A stretch of 64,000 bases of DNA from an uncultured Clostridia bacterium (GCA_947585865.1 CANPXH010000004.1:1-64000), one strand, 5' to 3'; shown: positions 16,490 to 26,691, counted from the first letter of the stretch. Made by a program: numbers and translations. Notes: generated by a model from the sequence alone, not told the origin.

Positions 16490-19400
16490 ATGGTTACTGT
16501 GTTTCAAAATGGATTACCGAAGAAGCAAGGGCTCTACGACCCACGCTTTGAGCATGACAACTGTGGTATAGGCTGTCTTGTCAACATAAAGGGCAGGAGA
16601 TCTCACAAAATAATAAATGACGCTATAGAGATACTCAAAAACCTTACCCACAGAGGCGGCGTGGGAAGCGAACCCGACACAGGTGACGGCGCAGGCATAC
16701 TCATTCAGATACCTCACACCTTTATGAAAAAGGTATGCAACAACGATGGCATAAAGCTGCCCAAGGCCGGAGATTACGGCGTAGGTATGCTTTTTCTCTC
16801 ACCCGACCTTGAAACAAGGCTCAACAGCATAAGCAAGCTAAAAGCCATAATAGAAGAAGAAGGTATGGAATATTTGGGTATAAGAGAGGTGCCCACATAT
16901 GCCAACTGTATAGGCAAGACCGCAAGAGAGGCTATGCCCCGTATAGAGCAGGTGTTTATAAAAAGACCCGATGACGCCGAGCCCGGTATCGCCTTTGAAA
17001 GAAGGCTTTTTGTAATACTCAAAAGAGCCGAAAAGGAGATACGCTACAGAGAAAGAAATGACGAGCATTACACAGAGCGTGACAGCTATTTCTATTTTGC
17101 ATCCCTTTCCTCAAAGACAATAGTTTACAAAGGTATGCTTACTCCCGACCAGGTATCCAGATTTTATCTTGACCTTATGGATACCGATATGACCACGGCA
17201 ATAGCTCTTGTACACAGCCGTTTTTCCACAAACACATTCCCAAGCTGGGAAAGAGCTCATCCCAACAGATATATAATACATAACGGCGAAATAAACACCA
17301 TAAGAGGCAATGTCAACTGGACAAATGCCCGCCAAAAAATATTCGAGACCGACATATTCGGCGATGACATAAGCAAGATATACCCTGTCATAAACGAAGA
17401 CGGTTCAGATTCCGCAATGCTTGACAACTATTTGCATATGCTCACCCTTACAGGCATATCCATGCCCCAGGCAGTAATGATGGCAATACCCGAGCCATGG
17501 GAAAACGACACCTCTATGGACCCTGCAAAGAGAGCCTTCTATGAGTACAACTCTACCTGCGGAGAGCCTTGGGACGGCCCTGCCGCCATTGCCTTTACAG
17601 ACGGCGAGGTAGTAGGCGCAACACTGGACAGAAACGGCTTAAGGCCTTCAAGATATGTTGTGACCGAAGATGATATGCTTGTGCTTTCTTCCGAGGTAGG
17701 CGTAATAGATATAGATGACGGCAAGGTCGTTAAAAAGGGCAGACTTGAGCCCGGCAAAATGCTGCTCATAGATACGAAAGCAGGCAGGATAATATCCGAT
17801 GAAGAGGTAAAGGCTTCTGTAGCATCCAAATACCCTTATGAAACATGGGTAAAGGAAAACCTTATGGATATAAATAACATAAGCGCCAAGGCAAAGCCTA
17901 TGGAATGGGGCGATCTTGTAAAGAAGATAAAGGAAGAAGCAAGCAGGCATCCTTACGGCGAGATAATGATAAACAGGCTCATAGAGCTTGAAAATCTCTT
18001 TGTAAACAAGGAAAATGATTTTAATTCAAGCATAGATCTCCTTACGGAGCAAAAGGCCTTCGGCTACACCTGGGAGGACATAGACACTACATTAAAGGGC
18101 ATTATAGAGACTAAGACGGATCCCATTGCCGCAATGGGAACGGATTCTCCTCTTGCGGTGCTTTCCGACAAGCCCCAGCTTTTATACAACTATTTCAAGC
18201 AGCTTTTTGCCCAGGTAACGAATCCGCCTATCGACGCCATAAGAGAAGAGGTCGTTACAAGCACATTCGTATATCTCGGCGGCGAAAGAAATATGCTGGA
18301 GCCAAGAGCTAAGGTATGCAAGAGGATAAGGAGCAATACTCCCATACTTACAAATAAACAGATGTCCGACCTTAAGGCAATAAGCGAGAAGGACTTCAAG
18401 GCAGTCACCATACCTATGCTCTACAATATAAAGGAAAAGAACGGTCTTGAAACGGCTCTTGACAATCTCTTTGAAGCAGTGGATATAGCCATAGACAACA
18501 AGTGCAATATAATAGTGCTTTCGGACAAGGGCGTTGACGAGAACAAGTGCCCCATACCCGCTCTTTTGGCAGGCGCAGGACTTCATCACCATCTTATAAA
18601 GACAGGCACAAGAATGAAGGTCAGCATAGTTCTTGAAACAGGCGAGCCAAGAGAGGTACACCACTTTGCCGTGCTTTTGGGCTACGGTGTAAATGCCATA
18701 AATCCATACCTTGCATACAAAACCTTGGAGGATATGGCTCGCAACGACTATATCTCAGTATCCGGGGATGAGGCTGTAAAAACATATATAGACGTTGTGA
18801 CTCACGGCATAGTAAAGATAATGTCCAAAATGGGCATTTCAACAATACAAAGCTATCAGGGCGCTCAGATATTTGAAGCCCTTGGCATAAGCGAAGCTGT
18901 TGTAAACCGCTTCTTTACAGGCACGGTCACAAGAATAGGCGGCCTTGAGCTTACGCATATAGACAAGGAGGCAAAGCTCCGCCATGAAAAGGCCTTCGAT
19001 CCTCTTAAGAAAATAGAGGCTCTTGAGCCCGGCGGCGACTACAAGTGGAGAAGAAACGGCGAGTACCATATGTTCAACCCCAAGAGCATATATCTTCTTC
19101 AGAAGGCCTGCCGTGAAGGGGATTACAAGCTTTTCAAGGAATATACAAATCTCCAGAACGACACTAGCCGACAGCTATGCACCATAAGAGGACTCCTTGA
19201 TATAAGACAGGTGGATAAGCCAATAAACATCGATGAGGTAGAGCCTGTGGAATCTATAGTAAAGCGCTTTAAAACAGGCGCCATGAGCTACGGCTCTATT
19301 TCAAAGGAGGCCCACGAGTGTATGGCAATAGCCATGAACAGACTTGGCGGCAAATCCAACAGCGGTGAAGGCGGCGAGGAAGCCGAAAGATTTACTCCCG

Positions 19401-21241
19401 ATGAAAACGGCGATCTGAGGCGCTCCGCCATAAAGCAGGTAGCCTCCGGCCGTTTCGGCGTTACGATACACTATTTGCAAAATGCTATTGAGATACAGAT
19501 AAAAATGGCACAGGGCGCAAAGCCCGGCGAAGGCGGTCATCTGCCCGGCAAGAAGGTATATCCGTGGATAGCAAAGGCAAGAAATTCAACTCCCGGCGTA
19601 GGCCTTATATCACCTCCGCCTCACCACGATATATACTCAATAGAGGACCTTGCCCAGCTTATACACGACCTTAAAAATGCCAACAGGGATGCAAGGATAA
19701 GCGTGAAGCTCGTGTCCGAAGCAGGTGTAGGCACAATAGCCGTAGGCGTTGCAAAAGGCCGTGCAGACGTTATACTTGTCAGCGGTTATGACGGCGGCAC
19801 AGGCGCAGCGCCCAGAACAAGCGTAAGACACGCCGGCCTGCCTTGGGAATTAGGCGTTGCGGAAACTCATCAGGCTCTTCTTATGAACAATCTGAGAAAC
19901 AGAGTGGTCATAGAAACAGACGGCAAGCTGCTCACAGGCCGTGACGTAGCTGTTGCCTGCCTTTTGGGTGCAGAGGAATTCGGCTTTGCCACAGGTCCGC
20001 TTATCACAATGGGCTGTGTAATGATGAGGGTATGTAATTTGGATACCTGCCCTGTAGGCGTTGCCACGCAGAACCCCGCTCTGAGAGCCAAGTTCACAGG
20101 CAAGCCCGAATATGTTGAAAATTTCATGCGCTTTATAGCACAGGATCTGAGAGAATGGATGGCTAAGATAGGCGTAAAAACAATAAACGAAATGATAGGC
20201 CATGTTGAAAAGCTTACGCCTAAGAAGCTCAGCCACTGGAAGGCCAAGGAGGTAGACCTTACGAGCATACTCTATCAGCCGAAGATATGCTCAAACGACA
20301 GCGAAAGATACTTTAACGTAAAACAGGATCACGAGCTTGAAAAATGTCTTGACGTCAATGCTCTTGTAAGACTGTGTACCCCTGCCATACAAACAGGCAA
20401 AAAAATAAACGCTTCTATGGAGATAACAAACATAGACAGAGTCTGCGGTACTATACTTTCAAGTGAGATAACAAAGAAATACGGTGCCGACGGCCTTAAG
20501 GAGGACACCGTCAACCTTACGTTCAAAGGCAGTGCCGGCCAAAGCTTCGGCGCCTTCCAGACTCATGGCGTTACCATGCGCCTTGAAGGCGACGCCAACG
20601 ACTATATAGGCAAGGGTCTTTCAGGCGGAAAGATAATAGTTGTTCCTCCCGAAGAGAGCAAATTTGTTCCCGAAGACAATGTTATAATAGGCAACGTAGC
20701 CTTTTACGGTGCAGTAAGCGGCGAGGCCTACATAAACGGTATGGCAGGCGAACGTTTCTGCGTAAGGAATTCAGGCATAAGCGCTGTGGTAGAAGGCATA
20801 GGCCAGCATGGCTGCGAATATATGACAGGCGGCCGTGTGGCTATTCTCGGAAGGACAGGCAGGAACTTCGGCGCAGGTATGTCGGGAGGTATAGCCTATG
20901 TGTATAACGACGGCAAGGATATAGCATCCCGCTGCAACAAGGAGCTCATACTCATTGAGGAAATGACTGATGAAAAGGATATATCAGAGCTTAAGCAGAT
21001 GATAGAAAAGCACATTAAATACACAGGTTCTGCAAGAGGCAAATACCTTTTGGACAACTTTGACAAAGAGGTACGCAATTTTGTAAAGGTGATACCTAAG
21101 GCATATAAGGAAATGACAGAAGAAATAGAAAGAGCCAAGGCAGCGGGTCTGAGCGATGATGACGCTCTTTTAGACGCATTTATTACAGTAAGCGGCTCCA
21201 CAATAGTACCAAGACCGGAAGGAAGTGTTGTAAATGGGTAA
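16490..21241 (+). CDS. gltB: Glutamate synthase large subunit
   Basis: Makes glutamate from glutamine and 2-oxoglutarate with GltD. An N-terminal class II amidotransferase is seen (catalytic Cys in HDNCGIGC, about residue 22, after a short propeptide), then the central domain, the FMN-binding synthase domain (SGEGGEEAERF, KPGEGGHLPG), and iron-sulfur cysteines in CVMMRVCNLDTCPVGV near residue 1175. The C-terminal GXGXG domain (GAGMSGGIAYVYN) follows. The track start at 16430 is inside the leader terminator; ATG 16490 follows AAGGAAAGG closely, and GTG 16499 with better spacing is an alternative. Overlaps gltD by 8 nt. Confidence 0.96.
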   Translation: MVTVFQNGLPKKQGLYDPRFEHDNCGIGCLVNIKGRRSHKIINDAIEILKNLTHRGGVGSEPDTGDGAGILIQIPHTFMKKVCNNDGIKLPKAGDYGVGMLFLSPDLETRLNSISKLKAIIEEEGMEYLGIREVPTYANCIGKTAREAMPRIEQVFIKRPDDAEPGIAFERRLFVILKRAEKEIRYRERNDEHYTERDSYFYFASLSSKTIVYKGMLTPDQVSRFYLDLMDTDMTTAIALVHSRFSTNTFPSWERAHPNRYIIHNGEINTIRGNVNWTNARQKIFETDIFGDDISKIYPVINEDGSDSAMLDNYLHMLTLTGISMPQAVMMAIPEPWENDTSMDPAKRAFYEYNSTCGEPWDGPAAIAFTDGEVVGATLDRNGLRPSRYVVTEDDMLVLSSEVGVIDIDDGKVVKKGRLEPGKMLLIDTKAGRIISDEEVKASVASKYPYETWVKENLMDINNISAKAKPMEWGDLVKKIKEEASRHPYGEIMINRLIELENLFVNKENDFNSSIDLLTEQKAFGYTWEDIDTTLKGIIETKTDPIAAMGTDSPLAVLSDKPQLLYNYFKQLFAQVTNPPIDAIREEVVTSTFVYLGGERNMLEPRAKVCKRIRSNTPILTNKQMSDLKAISEKDFKAVTIPMLYNIKEKNGLETALDNLFEAVDIAIDNKCNIIVLSDKGVDENKCPIPALLAGAGLHHHLIKTGTRMKVSIVLETGEPREVHHFAVLLGYGVNAINPYLAYKTLEDMARNDYISVSGDEAVKTYIDVVTHGIVKIMSKMGISTIQSYQGAQIFEALGISEAVVNRFFTGTVTRIGGLELTHIDKEAKLRHEKAFDPLKKIEALEPGGDYKWRRNGEYHMFNPKSIYLLQKACREGDYKLFKEYTNLQNDTSRQLCTIRGLLDIRQVDKPINIDEVEPVESIVKRFKTGAMSYGSISKEAHECMAIAMNRLGGKSNSGEGGEEAERFTPDENGDLRRSAIKQVASGRFGVTIHYLQNAIEIQIKMAQGAKPGEGGHLPGKKVYPWIAKARNSTPGVGLISPPPHHDIYSIEDLAQLIHDLKNANRDARISVKLVSEAGVGTIAVGVAKGRADVILVSGYDGGTGAAPRTSVRHAGLPWELGVAETHQALLMNNLRNRVVIETDGKLLTGRDVAVACLLGAEEFGFATGPLITMGCVMMRVCNLDTCPVGVATQNPALRAKFTGKPEYVENFMRFIAQDLREWMAKIGVKTINEMIGHVEKLTPKKLSHWKAKEVDLTSILYQPKICSNDSERYFNVKQDHELEKCLDVNALVRLCTPAIQTGKKINASMEITNIDRVCGTILSSEITKKYGADGLKEDTVNLTFKGSAGQSFGAFQTHGVTMRLEGDANDYIGKGLSGGKIIVVPPEESKFVPEDNVIIGNVAFYGAVSGEAYINGMAGERFCVRNSGISAVVEGIGQHGCEYMTGGRVAILGRTGRNFGAGMSGGIAYVYNDGKDIASRCNKELILIEEMTDEKDISELKQMIEKHIKYTGSARGKYLLDNFDKEVRNFVKVIPKAYKEMTEEIERAKAAGLSDDDALLDAFITVSGSTIVPRPEGSVVNG

Positions 21242-22697
21242 GCCTACGGGATTTTTAGAATATGACAGACAGCTCCCTAAGGACAGGGGGCCCGAAGAAA
21301 GAATAAAGGACTGGGGCGAGTTCCATACTCACTTTGATATAGAAGAGCTTAAGACACAGGGCGCAAGATGTATGAACTGCGGCTTGCCCTTCTGCCACAC
21401 GGGAAGCCCTGTAGAAGGAGGCTGTCCTTTGGGCAATCTCATACCGGAATGGAACGACCTTGTATACCACGGCAAAATAGAAGAAGCCTACAGACGTCTT
21501 TCAATGACAAGCAATTTCCCCGAATTTACGGGAAGAGTATGCCCCGCCCTTTGCGAAGGCTCTTGCACACTGGGTATGCACGAGCCTGCCGTTACAGTGA
21601 AAAACATAGAGGTACACATTATAGACACTATGTTTGCCGAGGGCAAGGTACAGCCCAGGATACCTAAAAAATCCACAGAAAAAAGAGTTGCCGTAGTTGG
21701 CTCAGGACCTGCCGGACTTGCCTGTGCCGATATACTGAACCAGCTTGGACACAAGGTTACCGTATTTGAGAGAAGCGACAGGATAGGCGGTCTTCTCATG
21801 TATGGCATACCAAATATGAAGCTGGACAAAAAAATAGTGCAAAGGCGAGTGGATATACTTGAAAAGGAAGGCATAACCTTTGTACCGAACACCGAGATAG
21901 GCAAGAACTATTCATCGGCATCTCTTATAAAGGAATTTGATGCGGTAGTGCTCTGCTGCGGCGCCACAAAGCCAAGAGACCTTGTGTGCGAGGGCAGGAA
22001 CGATGTAAAGGGCATATACTTTGCCGTTGATTTCTTAAAGGCAAACACCAAGAGCCTTCTTGACTCCAATCTGGAGGACAGACAGTATATAAGCGCCGAA
22101 GGCAAAGACGTAATAATAATAGGCGGCGGCGATACGGGTACAGACTGCGTCGGCACAGCTATAAGACACGGCTGCCGTTCCGTTCACCAAATAGAGATAA
22201 TGCCCGAGGCTCCCGAAAGCAGGACTCCTTCCAACCACTGGCCTCAGTGGCCCCGCATAAAAAAGACCGACTACGGTCAGGAAGAGGCTATAATGCTTTG
22301 GGGCAGGGATCCCAGAGAATATCTCACAACTGTCACAAAGGTAGCGCCCGATGAAAAAGGCAATATAAAAGAGGTGCATACTGTACAGGTAGAGTGGATC
22401 ACAGAAAACGGCAGGATGAGCCCCAAGCCTATAGAGGGCACCGAAAAGGTATGGCCATGTCAGCTCATGCTTCTTGCCATGGGATTTACAGGCCCCGAAG
22501 ACACTCTTATAAAACAGCTTTCTCTTGAAACAGATGCCCGCAGCAATGTAAAGGCTGAATACGGCAAGTATGCCACAAGCCTTAAGGGTGTGTTTGCCGC
22601 AGGAGATATGAGAAGAGGCCAAAGCCTTGTGGTATGGGCCATACATGAAGGCCGTGAAGCTGCGAAGGCCTGCAACGAATATCTTTCACAAAAATAG
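21234..22697 (+). CDS. gltD: Glutamate synthase small subunit
   Basis: A 487-aa flavoprotein that supplies electrons from NAD(P)H to GltB. The N-terminal iron-sulfur cysteines are in ARCMNCGLPFCHTG and RVCPALCEGSC. The FAD-binding motif is VAVVGSGPAGLACA near residue 150 and the second dinucleotide motif is DVIIIGGGDTGTD near residue 288. The end (GVFAAGDMRRGQSLVVWAI) is the conserved FAD contact. Complete; translated from the gltB message through an 8-nt overlap. A strong bidirectional terminator follows. Confidence 0.96.
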   Translation: MGKPTGFLEYDRQLPKDRGPEERIKDWGEFHTHFDIEELKTQGARCMNCGLPFCHTGSPVEGGCPLGNLIPEWNDLVYHGKIEEAYRRLSMTSNFPEFTGRVCPALCEGSCTLGMHEPAVTVKNIEVHIIDTMFAEGKVQPRIPKKSTEKRVAVVGSGPAGLACADILNQLGHKVTVFERSDRIGGLLMYGIPNMKLDKKIVQRRVDILEKEGITFVPNTEIGKNYSSASLIKEFDAVVLCCGATKPRDLVCEGRNDVKGIYFAVDFLKANTKSLLDSNLEDRQYISAEGKDVIIIGGGDTGTDCVGTAIRHGCRSVHQIEIMPEAPESRTPSNHWPQWPRIKKTDYGQEEAIMLWGRDPREYLTTVTKVAPDEKGNIKEVHTVQVEWITENGRMSPKPIEGTEKVWPCQLMLLAMGFTGPEDTLIKQLSLETDARSNVKAEYGKYATSLKGVFAAGDMRRGQSLVVWAIHEGREAAKACNEYLSQK

Positions 22698-22771
22698 TCC
22701 GTATCCTTTTCGCTCAAATATCATCTGAGCAGACGGGATATACAAGCTGATAAGAACTTTATAACAATAAA

Positions 22772-22814
22772 GGCTGCCTCATTTGATTTGACTCAAATGA
22801 GACAGCCCTTTTTT
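22772..22814. terminator. Bidirectional terminator after gltBD
   Basis: GGCTG-c-CTCATTTGA with TCAAATGAG-a-CAGCC, followed by CTTTTTT on plus and TTTATTGTT on minus. It ends both gltBD and the convergent polA-to-DUF951 operon. Confidence 0.9.
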
Positions 22815-22995
22815 ATTCGGATCTTTTTACAGCCCTTATATTTTTTTCCGCTTTGCTTCTGGCTATCATCACCATATGCCCGCAGCCGCAGCACTTCATT
22901 CTGAAATCGGCGCCTATCCTGAGTATTTCCCAGTCCTTGGAGCCGCATGGATGCTGCTTTTTCATTGTTACTATATCGCCTATCTGAATATCCAT
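22813..22995 (-). CDS. DUF951 family protein
   Basis: A 60-aa protein with the family core IGDIVTMKKQHPCGSKDWEILRIGADFRMKC-like pattern and a CxxCG pair (CCGCGH) that could bind zinc. Function unknown. GGAGG lies 4 nt before the ATG at 22995, which is used instead of the track's 23022. It is last in the long minus-strand operon, 65 nt after the GalT-like gene. Confidence 0.87.
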   Translation of the reverse strand: MDIQIGDIVTMKKQHPCGSKDWEILRIGADFRMKCCGCGHMVMIARSKAEKNIRAVKRSE

Positions 22996-23060
22996 ATATC
23001 CTCCGTCAGTAATATAAATCATACATTGAGCCTGAACTTATCATAGGTATGAGCTTCCGT

Positions 23061-23978
23061 TTATATTTTCACGTTTCTCAGATCCTCCGCACCGATCTCC
23101 GGCAAAATGGAATTTATGTAACAGCCTGTGCTGAATTCAAAGCCTGCCATATGTCCTATCCTTGGTATTATCTGCATATAAAAATGGAAGTATTTGTTAT
23201 GCTCCGTACCCTTGGGCGCAGAATAAAAGCAAACGTTGTAGCTTATATCGGGGTTGAGTATGCACAGCCTTTTAACGGAGTTGCGAAGTATTATGCCGAA
23301 ATTTCTAAGCTCCTTGTCATTGAATTCTTTAATGGAGGACATATGCTTTTTGGGAAGTATATCCATGCCGTAGGGGAATTTGCCATCGGCAGGTATGTAG
23401 CATATGAAATCCTCATTTTCCTCAACTATCCTTGTGCCAAAATCCATGCTGCAAAAATAGCACCTGCTGTCGTGCTCCTCATAATATTTTTTCAGCACAT
23501 CCAAAAGATGTTCCATTTTAAGAGGAACAACACAAAGCGAAGCTATCTGCCAGTGGGAATGAGACTGGCTTGCGCCTGCGTCTATGCCCTGATTTTTAAA
23601 TATCTGCACATAGGCGGAGCGCTCATCGTTCTCAAGCTCTGTAAATCTGTTTTGAAGAGCCTTTAATAGCCTGAACATATGCTCGTCTGTAAAGTCCTTC
23701 ATCTTTTCCTCGTGATCGTTTGTGTCGATGACCACATCGTGCTTACCGAAGGCCTCATCGTCAACGGGTATGAAGGGGTATTTGTTAGGCACTATCCTTA
23801 TGCTGTTATCCTCAGCCTCCCATATGGGCGGAGGAGTCATATGCCTGTTCTCGACGCAGAAAGGACAGTATTCCTTTGGCGTATCCTGAATGTGCATACG
23901 CTTGAAGCTGTGAGGTCTCTTAGCCCTGTTGGTGGCATAGAACACATATTCACCTGTTAAAAAACATCTCTTGATCAT
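23061..23978 (-). CDS. Galactose-1-phosphate uridylyltransferase-like protein
   Basis: A 305-aa protein of the GalT/HIT superfamily. Zinc ligands are suggested by the two CxxC pairs (CPFC near residue 38 and CYFC near residue 172), and the active-site region is AGASQSHSHWQIAS with the HxHxQ pattern (HSH in place of the classical HPH). YFHFYMQIIPR is the C-terminal HIT-like half. It would transfer a nucleotidyl group between sugar phosphates, but no other Leloir genes are adjacent, so the substrate is not assured. 13 nt after the binding-protein gene, same operon. Confidence 0.8.
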   Translation of the reverse strand: MIKRCFLTGEYVFYATNRAKRPHSFKRMHIQDTPKEYCPFCVENRHMTPPPIWEAEDNSIRIVPNKYPFIPVDDEAFGKHDVVIDTNDHEEKMKDFTDEHMFRLLKALQNRFTELENDERSAYVQIFKNQGIDAGASQSHSHWQIASLCVVPLKMEHLLDVLKKYYEEHDSRCYFCSMDFGTRIVEENEDFICYIPADGKFPYGMDILPKKHMSSIKEFNDKELRNFGIILRNSVKRLCILNPDISYNVCFYSAPKGTEHNKYFHFYMQIIPRIGHMAGFEFSTGCYINSILPEIGAEDLRNVKI

Positions 23979-23991
23979 ATCTCTACCTCAT

Positions 23992-25524
23992 TTATTTTAA
24001 AAACCATTTGTCTGCATTTCCGTACAGGTTGTTAAGAGTGGGCTGCTTATGCCCCCTTACTCTGCCGCTTGTAACAAGAGCCTCCGATTCAAAGCCTATG
24101 CCTATGACAGGCAGCTCCCTGCTTATGGCTTTGTTCAGCTCATTAAGGGATCTCTTGTAAGCCTCGTCATCCGCTGCCGTATTGCAGGCGGCTATAAGCT
24201 TATCTGTATCGGCGCTTGCATATCCCGTGTAGTTGGCAGGGCCTTTGCTACCCAAAAAGGCGGAAAGATCCATATTCTCGCTGAGCCTTATGCCGCCCAA
24301 ATACATATCATAGCTGCCCGAAGCAAGCCTTTTGGAATATTGATCGAAGGCAATGGCTTCCACCCTTGAGGCAAAGCCGTTTTCATTAAAGCTGCGGCTT
24401 ATTGCACGGGCTGCCTCCACCCTTTCGGGATTTTCGTTGTTTACAAGTATAGTAAATGTAAAATCGTTTTTTGTCAAGCCTCCCGCAGAAATTAGGGCAT
24501 TTATCATATTGCTGTCGATATCGTAGGCGGAAACTCCCACATCTGAATAATAAGGGGAATTGGGATTTACAGGCGTTATGCTCTGCGTCATTTTGTTTAT
24601 ATATATTTGGGAAACAATGTCCTCAAAGGGTATGAGCCCTGCTATGGCCTGTCTTACGCTTACGTTTGAAAAAAGCTTGTTTCTTGTATTGAGCCCTATA
24701 TATTCAAAATGATTTGTATTGTAATGCACCGCGTTTTTGCTGAGACTGCTGTCAAGAGAACCCAGCTCGTTCATATCGACGCAGGCACAGTCTATTATCC
24801 CCGAGGAAAGAGCCTGTATCTCCGTGGCTTTATCGGGCATTATTTTAACGCTTACATTTGTAATATACGGCCTGCCCTTAAAGCAATTGTCCGAAGCGGT
24901 CAGATCCATTTCCTTTACCATAGTGTAGCTTTTGAATCTGTAGAAACCGCTGCCTACGGGATACATATCCACATTGCCCTTTTTGTAGTGCTGAGCGGGG
25001 ATTATGGGAAAGCAAAGGCTGTAGCCTACAGCGCCCACAGGTCTGCTGTAATCTATGCGAAGGCTCGTCTCATCCAGCTTTGAATAGCCTGATATATTAT
25101 TGCGGCAGCTTTTGTATATGGAATCCCCCGCTGCATTTTTGAGCACATCAAGGCTGTATATAACATCGTCTGATGTTATGGGAGCGCCGTCTTGCCATAG
25201 CATACCCGCCCTCAGCTTAATTGTAACAGAGGCGCCGTTATTACTCAAGGTATATTTTTCTGCCAAATTTGGAGAGACCTGCATTTCGCTGTCTATTACA
25301 AACAGCGGCTCAAACACGAGCCTAAGCACCTTGTCAACACTGTCGTCTCTGTTAAGAAGAGGATTAAGTGTCTCCGGCTTTCTCATAGCCATATTCAGAG
25401 TACCGCCCGTAACGGGTATCTCCGCTTCCTGCCCCGGCTGTTCATCCGTTATATTTATGGCGGCGCTTCCGCAGCCGGACAAAAGCAATATCATAAACAA
25501 TATACTAAATAATCTTGATTTCAT
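23992..25524 (-). CDS. Extracellular solute-binding lipoprotein, family 5
   Basis: A 510-aa oligopeptide/dipeptide-type binding protein. The signal peptide ends in the lipobox LLSGC (Cys at about residue 18), then an acidic linker and the SBP_bac_5 fold (TLNPLLNRDDSVDKVLRLVFEPL, LRAGMLWQDGAPITSDDVIYSLD). It would be anchored outside the membrane. No permease or ATPase genes lie nearby, so it is an orphan component, either serving a distant transporter or acting otherwise. The start overlaps the end of the lytic transglycosylase gene by 20 nt. Confidence 0.9.
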   Translation of the reverse strand: MKSRLFSILFMILLLSGCGSAAINITDEQPGQEAEIPVTGGTLNMAMRKPETLNPLLNRDDSVDKVLRLVFEPLFVIDSEMQVSPNLAEKYTLSNNGASVTIKLRAGMLWQDGAPITSDDVIYSLDVLKNAAGDSIYKSCRNNISGYSKLDETSLRIDYSRPVGAVGYSLCFPIIPAQHYKKGNVDMYPVGSGFYRFKSYTMVKEMDLTASDNCFKGRPYITNVSVKIMPDKATEIQALSSGIIDCACVDMNELGSLDSSLSKNAVHYNTNHFEYIGLNTRNKLFSNVSVRQAIAGLIPFEDIVSQIYINKMTQSITPVNPNSPYYSDVGVSAYDIDSNMINALISAGGLTKNDFTFTILVNNENPERVEAARAISRSFNENGFASRVEAIAFDQYSKRLASGSYDMYLGGIRLSENMDLSAFLGSKGPANYTGYASADTDKLIAACNTAADDEAYKRSLNELNKAISRELPVIGIGFESEALVTSGRVRGHKQPTLNNLYGNADKWFLK

Positions 25525-26101
25525 ATAGATCCGTCTCCAAAATGATTCTGTATACTTTTGTGTATAAATCTATTTTTCTGACATAACGCTGCGTCTCCCC
25601 GTAGGGAATGGAATGAAGAGACTCTCCGTTGTAGCTGTAGTCCATACTTCCCAGCCATTTTTTAACATTTCCTATCCCCGCATTGTAGGCGGCAGCCGCC
25701 AGCTCCTCGTTGCCGTTGAACTGCTTCAGCAAAAAGTCAAGCACCCAGCAGCCTATCTCAATATTTACATCGGGCTTGTTTATATCCCTGAAGTCAAAAT
25801 TTTCATAGCCCATCTGCTTGACCGCCCACTGAGCGGTATCCGGCATTATCTGCATGAGCCCCGTTGCGCCCTTTTCCGACTGCACATCTTCATTGAAGCG
25901 GCTTTCGGCATTTATGACGGCGCATATGAACTCAGGCTCCAAGCCGTATTTTTCGCTGCATTTTTCTATTATATCCCCGTGCTTGAAGGGGAATGCCACA
26001 CAAAGCATAATGTACCCTACAAAGAGGAACAGCATACACCATATTATGACGCCCACCGTAAACTTTACGGCTTTGAATATTTTACCGAACAAACCAAACA
26101 T
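25505..26101 (-). CDS. Membrane-anchored lytic transglycosylase
   Basis: A 198-aa protein with one N-terminal membrane segment (residues ~12-35) and a soluble-lytic-transglycosylase (SLT) domain. The catalytic Glu is in VINAESRFNEDV, followed by GATGLMQIMPDTA and AAAYNAGIGNVKKWLG. It would cleave peptidoglycan glycan strands to anhydro-muropeptides outside the cell. Start and stop overlap with coaE as TAATG, and its end overlaps the next gene by 20 nt, so it sits tightly inside the polA operon. Confidence 0.92.
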   Translation of the reverse strand: MFGLFGKIFKAVKFTVGVIIWCMLFLFVGYIMLCVAFPFKHGDIIEKCSEKYGLEPEFICAVINAESRFNEDVQSEKGATGLMQIMPDTAQWAVKQMGYENFDFRDINKPDVNIEIGCWVLDFLLKQFNGNEELAAAAYNAGIGNVKKWLGSMDYSYNGESLHSIPYGETQRYVRKIDLYTKVYRIILETDLYEIKII

Positions 26102-26691
26102 TACTCCCTGACTCTCAAAATTTCATATACCTGCTTTTTAAGCTCCTCAACGGTGCCGCTGTTGTCCAAAACAACATCGGCATATTTTTTAAGGAAGGAT
26201 ATATCCTTCTGATTTTTAAAACGCAAAAGAGCCTTTTCCCTGCTTATATCGTCTCTCTCCATTACTCTTTTGAGCCTTGTGTCTTCATCTGCATACACTA
26301 CCCACACTTGGTCGCACAGGCTCTCAAGCCCCGCCTCTATGAGCAAAGGGGCGTCTATTATTATATATTCGTATTTATCTCTGTTCTTGTCAATTTCATT
26401 TACAACGTATTCTCTTATATATTTATGAGTGATCTCGTTAAGCTTTTCAAGAGATGCTCTGTCATTGAATACCCTATCGGCAAGTGCTCTTCTGTCTATA
26501 GCGCCGTCAGAACGGAGTATGCCTTTGCCAAAGGCATCCGCTATCTCGCCGTAGGCAATGCCGTTTACTGCCATATTCTTATGGGCTATGCCGTCACAGT
26601 CCAGCACAAGAGCGCCGTATCCCTTCATTATCTCGCATACCGTTCCCTTGCCACTGCCGCTAAGCCCTGTAAGTCCTATTATTTTACCCAT
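26101..26691 (-). CDS. coaE: Dephospho-CoA kinase
   Basis: A 196-aa P-loop kinase catalysing the last step of coenzyme A synthesis. The Walker A motif is GLSGSGKGT at residue 7, and VLDCDGIAHK and IIIDAPLLIEAGL are the substrate-binding and lid-adjacent segments. Complete. It overlaps the upstream membrane-protein gene by 13 nt and the next gene by 1 nt. Proximity to polA is a common Firmicutes arrangement. Confidence 0.95.
   Translation of the reverse strand: MGKIIGLTGLSGSGKGTVCEIMKGYGALVLDCDGIAHKNMAVNGIAYGEIADAFGKGILRSDGAIDRRALADRVFNDRASLEKLNEITHKYIREYVVNEIDKNRDKYEYIIIDAPLLIEAGLESLCDQVWVVYADEDTRLKRVMERDDISREKALLRFKNQKDISFLKKYADVVLDNSGTVEELKKQVYEILRVRE

Noticed and set aside
20018-20070. 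Possible frame problem around the cysteine-rich part of gltB
   Set aside because: The cysteines are the normal iron-sulfur ligands of glutamate synthase and the frame is intact.
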